Shown in pieces: positions 60,418-64,000 of a stretch of 64,000 nucleotides of DNA. This DNA comes from an uncultured Negativibacillus sp. Its GTDB lineage: Bacteria > Bacillota > Clostridia > Oscillospirales > Ruminococcaceae. The stretch spans positions 1 to 64,000 of the forward strand of contig NZ_CALXIN010000003.1 in assembly GCF_944388365.1 (NCBI RefSeq), written 5' to 3'. The stretch's first letter is position 1; each line of letters starts with the position of its first letter. The notes under the pieces are model-generated. The model saw only the letters and a list, made by a program, of their open reading frames with translations, did no database searches and was not told the origin of the DNA. Made by a program: the position numbers and the translations under genes.

Positions 60418-60446
60418 CTGCCCGCCAACACAAAATAAAGTTTGTC
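60418..60446 (-). repeat. Module D, reverse copy directly after pepT
   Basis: CTGCCCGCCAACACAAAATA and the following AAGTTTGTC are the reverse complement of module D at 59041-59072 with one substitution and a three-base indel. It starts four bases after the pepT stop codon. Confidence 0.75.
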
Positions 60447-60479
60447 CAATCCAGAGTGAAACTCTGGTCGCCTTCCGCA

Positions 60480-60640
60480 GAAGGCGAAAAGCCTTTATCG
60501 TCAGGCGTATTTTGGAGAGCTCGGGATTGAAAACTTGTTTTCAATCGCTTTTTCTACAAGAGAAAAAGTTCTCGAAAACCAATTTGTTTTGCAATCTAAC
60601 ACTCAAAAATTATCCAGAGGATGATTTTTGACGGTAGAAA
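60480..60640. repeat. Modules A (reverse, partial) and C (direct) after pepT
   Basis: GGCGAAAAGCCTTTATCG with TCAGGCG (60484-60507) is the reverse of the module A start. GTTTTCAATCGC, CTTTTTCTACAAGAG, TTCTCGAAAACCAAT and CAAAAATTATCC (60537-60640) form module C. No gene is recognised in 60450-60940 apart from these and a CTTTCTTGTGTGAAGAAAG hairpin near 60750. Confidence 0.65.
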
Positions 60641-60939
60641 CCTGTTTTGCTTTTCATTTGCAGGATAGCTCCTGCGAGGGCTTTTGTTGCAGGAAAGTCC
60701 CTGCATGACTTATGTGGGCTTCCGCAGCCCGCACCCGCGGCAACTTTCTTGTGTGAAGAAAGTTGCACAAAGAGCACACCAAAAACCTCCTGGTTTTTGG
60801 ATTTCCAGCAAAGGGGGCAGGTATGCCCCCTTTTGAAACCCCTCTGTCTCGATAGAGACAGTGCTCAACGTAACCGCCTACTATCTTGGGTGGCACGGGA
60901 GAAACCTGACATCAACCCGCTTTTGGTGTAGAACGGTGT

Positions 60940-61172
60940 CGACGAAAGTACCTGCTGCCCTAGGTAGTAGGCAGGTGGCCTGGCAACCTCTTATTCACGG
61001 GGAAGTCAGGGGGAGAGAGCTTTGTACCAGCAAAGCTCCCGAGGGGATGTGCCCCTCAGAGGTGTTTCCAAAGAGGACACTTCCTCTTTGGCGCGCCTTT
61101 GGTTACATTCCTCGCGAAAGGAAAGTAACCCCGGGGTGCAGGGGCGGGAAGCCACCCTGCAAAAAGGGACGT
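60940..61172 (+). repeat. ~230-bp composite repeat E, direct copy
   Basis: From TCGACGAAAGTACCTGCTGC onward the stretch has GAGAGCTTTGTACC with AGCAAAGCTC, CCGAGGGGATGTGCCC, CCTTTGGTTAC, CGAAAGGAAAGTAACC and GGGGTGCAGGGGCGGG up to CACCCTGCAAAAAGG. The reverse copy is at 63800-64000. This copy carries an extra ~30 bases near 61055-61085 with an AAGAGG/CCTCTT hairpin. Short hairpins keep their pairing in both copies. Confidence 0.8.
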
Positions 61173-61305
61173 GCAGTGACTACCCTGCAAACCCGAAAGG
61201 CAAAACAAATCTATCAAAGAAAAAGAACATAATGTAACGAAGGACGCTCTGACAAAACGTCGGGCGTCCTTCTCTGTAACAACCTGTAGAAAGGGGATCA
61301 CATCC

Positions 61306-61785
61306 ATGGGTGTCCCAAAAACGAATGCCATGCGCATTCTGGAAAAAGAAAAAATTCCTTACGAGATGCACACCTACGACGCCTCGGACGGTCACATCGA
61401 CGGCGCAGCTGTCGCCCGAAAAGTGGGCATGGACCCTGCCAAAGTCTTTAAGACGCTGGTCACCAAAGGGCACAGCGGCAACTACTTTGTGTGCGTGCTG
61501 CCGGTGGAACATGAACTGAACCTCAAAAAGGCAGCCAAGGTGTTCGGCGAAAAGTCGCTGGAGATGATTCCCGTGGCGCAGATCAACGCCGTCACCGGCT
61601 ATATCCGCGGCGGATGCTCCCCAATCGGGATGAAAAAGCTGTACCGCACCGTATTTGACAGTTCTGCACAGGCGCAGGAAACGATGGTGGTCAGCGGCGG
61701 AAAGATCGGCTTTCAGATTGAAGCAAAGCCGGATGACCTGCTCAGAGCCTGCCACGGCGTGTATGCCGACATCATCGCAGAATAA
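61306..61785 (+). CDS. ybaK: Cys-tRNA(Pro)/YbaK-type deacylase
   Basis: YbaK-family enzymes hydrolyse mischarged aminoacyl-tRNA, chiefly Cys-tRNA-Pro. The 159-residue product has GVPKTNAMRILEKEKIPYEMHTYD at the start, AKVFKTLVTKG with the conserved lysine, NLKKAAKVFGEKSLEMIP, and GYIRGGCSPIGMKKLYRTVFD, the family's most conserved loop. Length is normal. AAGGGGATC precedes the ATG. A 9-bp hairpin (AAGGACGC / GCGTCCTT, about 61239-61272) stands in its leader. It lies head-on to glnS, both within the inverted repeats E. Confidence 0.93.
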   Translation: MGVPKTNAMRILEKEKIPYEMHTYDASDGHIDGAAVARKVGMDPAKVFKTLVTKGHSGNYFVCVLPVEHELNLKKAAKVFGEKSLEMIPVAQINAVTGYIRGGCSPIGMKKLYRTVFDSSAQAQETMVVSGGKIGFQIEAKPDDLLRACHGVYADIIAE

Positions 61786-61795
61786 CCATAAAACC

Positions 61796-61833
61796 AACAA
61801 GGTCCGACAGCAAATTGCTGTCGGACCTTGTTT
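61796..61833. terminator. Bidirectional terminator between ybaK and glnS
   Basis: AACAAGGTCCGACAGCA pairs with TGCTGTCGGACCTTGTT around AAT; T follows on the plus strand, and A-rich flanks serve the minus strand. Confidence 0.92.
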
Positions 61834-61841
61834 TATCATTT

Positions 61842-63524
61842 TTACTTTTTAGCTTCTTTTGCCCAGCTGTCTTTGAGTCCGACAATCTGGTTAAATACGC
61901 CTTCATTTCTGCTGTCCTTGCAGAAATAGCCGGTGCGGACAAACTGGAATTTGTCGCCCACCTTTGCCTCTGCAAGAGCCGGCTCCAGCTTGCAGCCGGT
62001 CAGCTCGGTCAGCGAGTTTGGATTGAGGTAATCTAGGTAGTTGGTGCCTTCCGGTACGTCGTTTACATTTTCCAATGTGAACAGGTAGTCGTACAGACGG
62101 ACGGTTGCATCAATCGCATATTTTGCAGATACCCAATGGATGGTACCTTTGATCTTTCTGCCGTCAACAGGGTTGCCGTTGCCGGTTTCCAGGTCAGCAG
62201 TGCAGTGCAGCTCGACGACATTGCCTTCGCTGTCCTTGATGACCTCGTTGCATTTAACGATGTAGGCGCCCATCAGACGAACCTCACCGTCCGGTTTCAT
62301 GCGGAAGAACTTCGGAGGTGGTACCTCTGCAAAGTCATCGGCGTCGATGTACAGCTCACGGGTGAATGGAACCTTTCTGACACCTGCTTCCTCATTCTTA
62401 GGAATGTTCGGCAGTTCAAAATATTCCTCTTTGTCCTCTGGGTAGTTGGTAATAACTACCTTGATTGGACGCAGAACCGCTACACGGCGCTGAGCGTTGG
62501 TGTTCAGCTCGTCGCGGATGCAGTGCTCCAGCAGACCGATGTCTACGATGCTGTAAGCCTTGGCGACGCCTGCCTTCTTGACAAACTCATTGATCGAGCT
62601 TGGAGTGTAGCCGCGGCGGCGCAGACCGCTCAGAGTAGGCATTCTTGGGTCATCCCAGCCGTCGACCTTCTTGGTTTCGACCAGCTCACGCAGGTAGCGT
62701 TTGCTCATGACGGTGTGGGTGACGTTCAGGCGGGCAAACTCGTACTGATGTGGTTTGTGCTCGAAACCGACGTTGTTGACAACCCAGTCGTACAGTGGAC
62801 GATGGTTTTCAAACTCGATGGAGCACAGCGAGTGGGTGATGCCTTCCAGCGCATCCTGAATCGGATGTGCAAAGTCGTACAGCGGATAGATGCACCACTT
62901 GTCGCCCTGACGGTGATGATGTGCATGGACGATGCGGTAGATAGCAGGGTCACGCATGTTCATGTTTGGAGATGCCATGTCGATCTTCGCGCGCAGAGTG
63001 TGGGTTCCGTCGGCAAATTCGCCGTTCTTCATGCGCTCGAACAGGTCGAGGTTTTCCTCCACGGAACGGTTGCGGTATGGGCTTTCCTTGCCAGGCTCGG
63101 TCAGGGTGCCGCGGTATTCGCGCATCTCGTCGGCGGTCAGGTCGTCGACGTATGCCTTGCCTTCCTTGATGAGTTTGACTGCAAACTCATAGCATTTGTC
63201 AAAGTAGTCGGAACCGTAGTAGATGCCGCCGGTCGGTTCCGCACCCAGCCAACGCAGGTCCTCCTCGATGGATTTGACGTACTCGTCGTCCTCGCGGACA
63301 GGGTTGGTATCGTCAAAGCGCAGGTTAAACAGACCGCCGTATTTCTGTGCGGTACCGGCATTGATCCAGATTGCCTTGGCAGAGCCGATGTGCAGGTAGC
63401 CGTTTGGTTCTGGTGGGAAACGGGTGTGAATCTTGGTTACACGACCTTCGGCGAGGTCTTCGTCAATAATATCATGGATAAAGTTGGACATATTTTCGGT
63501 GTCCAAAACTTTTTCGTCAGCCAT
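61842..63524 (-). CDS. glnS: Glutaminyl-tRNA synthetase
   Basis: GlnS charges tRNA-Gln directly with glutamine. The 560-residue class I enzyme has [19 protein letters not shown] (HIGH motif, about residues 37-55), DDTNPVRE, a KMSKS-type [12 protein letters not shown] (near residue 275) and a normal C-terminal anticodon-binding region ([20 protein letters not shown] and [23 protein letters not shown]). Length fits GlnS, not GltX. GAAAGGA precedes the ATG. Many Firmicutes lack glnS and use the amidation route; its presence in Clostridia is patchy. No T-box is seen in its leader. Confidence 0.96.
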   Translation of the reverse strand: MADEKVLDTENMSNFIHDIIDEDLAEGRVTKIHTRFPPEPNGYLHIGSAKAIWINAGTAQKYGGLFNLRFDDTNPVREDDEYVKSIEEDLRWLGAEPTGGIYYGSDYFDKCYEFAVKLIKEGKAYVDDLTADEMREYRGTLTEPGKESPYRNRSVEENLDLFERMKNGEFADGTHTLRAKIDMASPNMNMRDPAIYRIVHAHHHRQGDKWCIYPLYDFAHPIQDALEGITHSLCSIEFENHRPLYDWVVNNVGFEHKPHQYEFARLNVTHTVMSKRYLRELVETKKVDGWDDPRMPTLSGLRRRGYTPSSINEFVKKAGVAKAYSIVDIGLLEHCIRDELNTNAQRRVAVLRPIKVVITNYPEDKEEYFELPNIPKNEEAGVRKVPFTRELYIDADDFAEVPPPKFFRMKPDGEVRLMGAYIVKCNEVIKDSEGNVVELHCTADLETGNGNPVDGRKIKGTIHWVSAKYAIDATVRLYDYLFTLENVNDVPEGTNYLDYLNPNSLTELTGCKLEPALAEAKVGDKFQFVRTGYFCKDSRNEGVFNQIVGLKDSWAKEAKK

Positions 63525-63659
63525 TATGCTCAGTCCTTTCGGAAAATAATGTTTGTTTTAAAAAACAAAAGTTTTCGTCTAACGGAGCTTTGCTCGGTTG
63601 CCGCAGGCAATTTTGCCCAATCCTTCATGGGCAAAAAGAGCAAACTCCTGATTGAAAAC

Positions 63660-63758
63660 TTGTTTTCAATCTCCTTTTCTGCAAGAGAAAAGGGTTTCAA
63701 GAACCGATGGGTTCAATACACTATCCTCAAAAATTATCCGGTGGATGATTTTTGACGG
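63660..63758 (+). repeat. Module C, third copy, upstream of glnS
   Basis: GTTTTCAATCTCCTTTTC, TGCAAGAGAAAAGG and CCTCAAAAATTATCCGGTGG with ATGATTTTTGACGG, in the same orientation as 60537-60640. The stretch 63525-63659 holds the glnS leader and short hairpins; no clear promoter boxes were found. Confidence 0.7.
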
Positions 63759-63799
63759 CAGAGACCTGTTCTGGTTTTCATTTGCAGGAAAGTTCCTGC

Positions 63800-64000
63800 G
63801 AGAACCTTTTTGCAGGGTGGCTCCCCGCCCCTGCACCCCGGGGTTACTTTCCTTTCACGAGGAAAGTAACCAAAGGCGTGCCAAGGGCACATCCCCTCGG
63901 GAGCTTTGCTGTGCAAAGCTCTCTCCCCCTATCTGTTCCGATAGCGGGCAAATGCTAAGCCACCTACCTACCACTTCGGGCAGTAGGTACTTACATCGAT
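63800..64000 (-). repeat. ~230-bp composite repeat E, reverse copy (runs off the window)
   Basis: The reverse complement matches 60940-61172: TCGATGTAAGTACCTACTGC, GAGAGCTTTG with CAAAGCTC, CCGAGGGGATGTGCCC, GCCTTTGGTTAC, GAAAGGAAAGTAACCC, GGGGTGCAGGGGCGGG and CACCCTGCAAAAAGG. The element continues past the last base of the window. Confidence 0.8.

Noticed and set aside
62136-63755. Open frame antisense to glnS (539 codons)
   Set aside because: No start signals, and its composition only reflects glnS.

Overview
The window reads as a chromosomal segment of a spore-forming, fermentative member of the Clostridia. Evidence is the sporulation regulator SpoIIID behind a sigma-E-like promoter, a T-box leader on valS, a CdaA/CdaR c-di-AMP operon, a bifunctional AdhE behind Rex-like boxes, formate-THF ligase, class C sortases with a pilus locus, and AAGGAGG-type ribosome binding sites. 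Moderate GC genes with AT-rich promoters and repeat-rich intergenic spaces suggest an Oscillospirales-type gut bacterium; that finer placement is an inference from general resemblance.

Layout. 1-2316: end of rpmG, then secE, nusG, rplK and rplA, with an L1-type leader before rplK and a strong terminator. 2317-5868: repeat-laden spacers around spoIIID, a GNAT acetyltransferase and an APH/choline-kinase-like phosphotransferase. 5869-8603: adhE with promoter and redox operator. 8787-21900: a minus-strand pilus operon (giant 3155-residue Cna-B adhesin, backbone pilin, two class C sortases). 22058-23574: a MATE exporter. 23615-28151: cdaA, cdaR and a COG2509 flavoprotein whose 3' end is duplicated four more times downstream. 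28172-32178: cysteine-desulfurase-like enzyme, DUF3343 protein, fused IspDF, RodA. 32240-36843: fhs, then tsaE, tsaB, rpiB, upp. 36862-39889: valS with T-box. 39973-42802: YtvI-like protein and NhaC antiporter. 42905-47049: operon of MBOAT acyltransferase, DHHW protein and a DctP-like lipoprotein. 47181-53618: CofE-like ligase, CrtO-like membrane protein, pyrimidine-nucleoside phosphorylase, xanthine phosphoribosyltransferase, YitT and alanine/Na+ symporter. 53954-58320: flavodoxin-like protein, a paralogous pair of small membrane proteins, a methyltransferase, and the GGGtGRT/NifU-like pair. 58321-64000: pepT, ybaK and glnS set among dispersed repeats.

The most unusual content is non-coding. 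At least four related palindromic modules recur in both orientations in six intergenic regions. Some lie as inverted copies around single transcription units (pepT; ybaK with glnS), one set forms three tandem ~190-bp units, and the COG2509 flavoprotein gene is followed by degenerate copies of its own last codons, each keeping frame and stop. The pilus operon, with a 3155-residue adhesin whose sorting signal departs from LPXTG, is the most distinctive protein-coding locus. No phage, insertion sequence transposase, CRISPR array, tRNA or rRNA gene was recognised.
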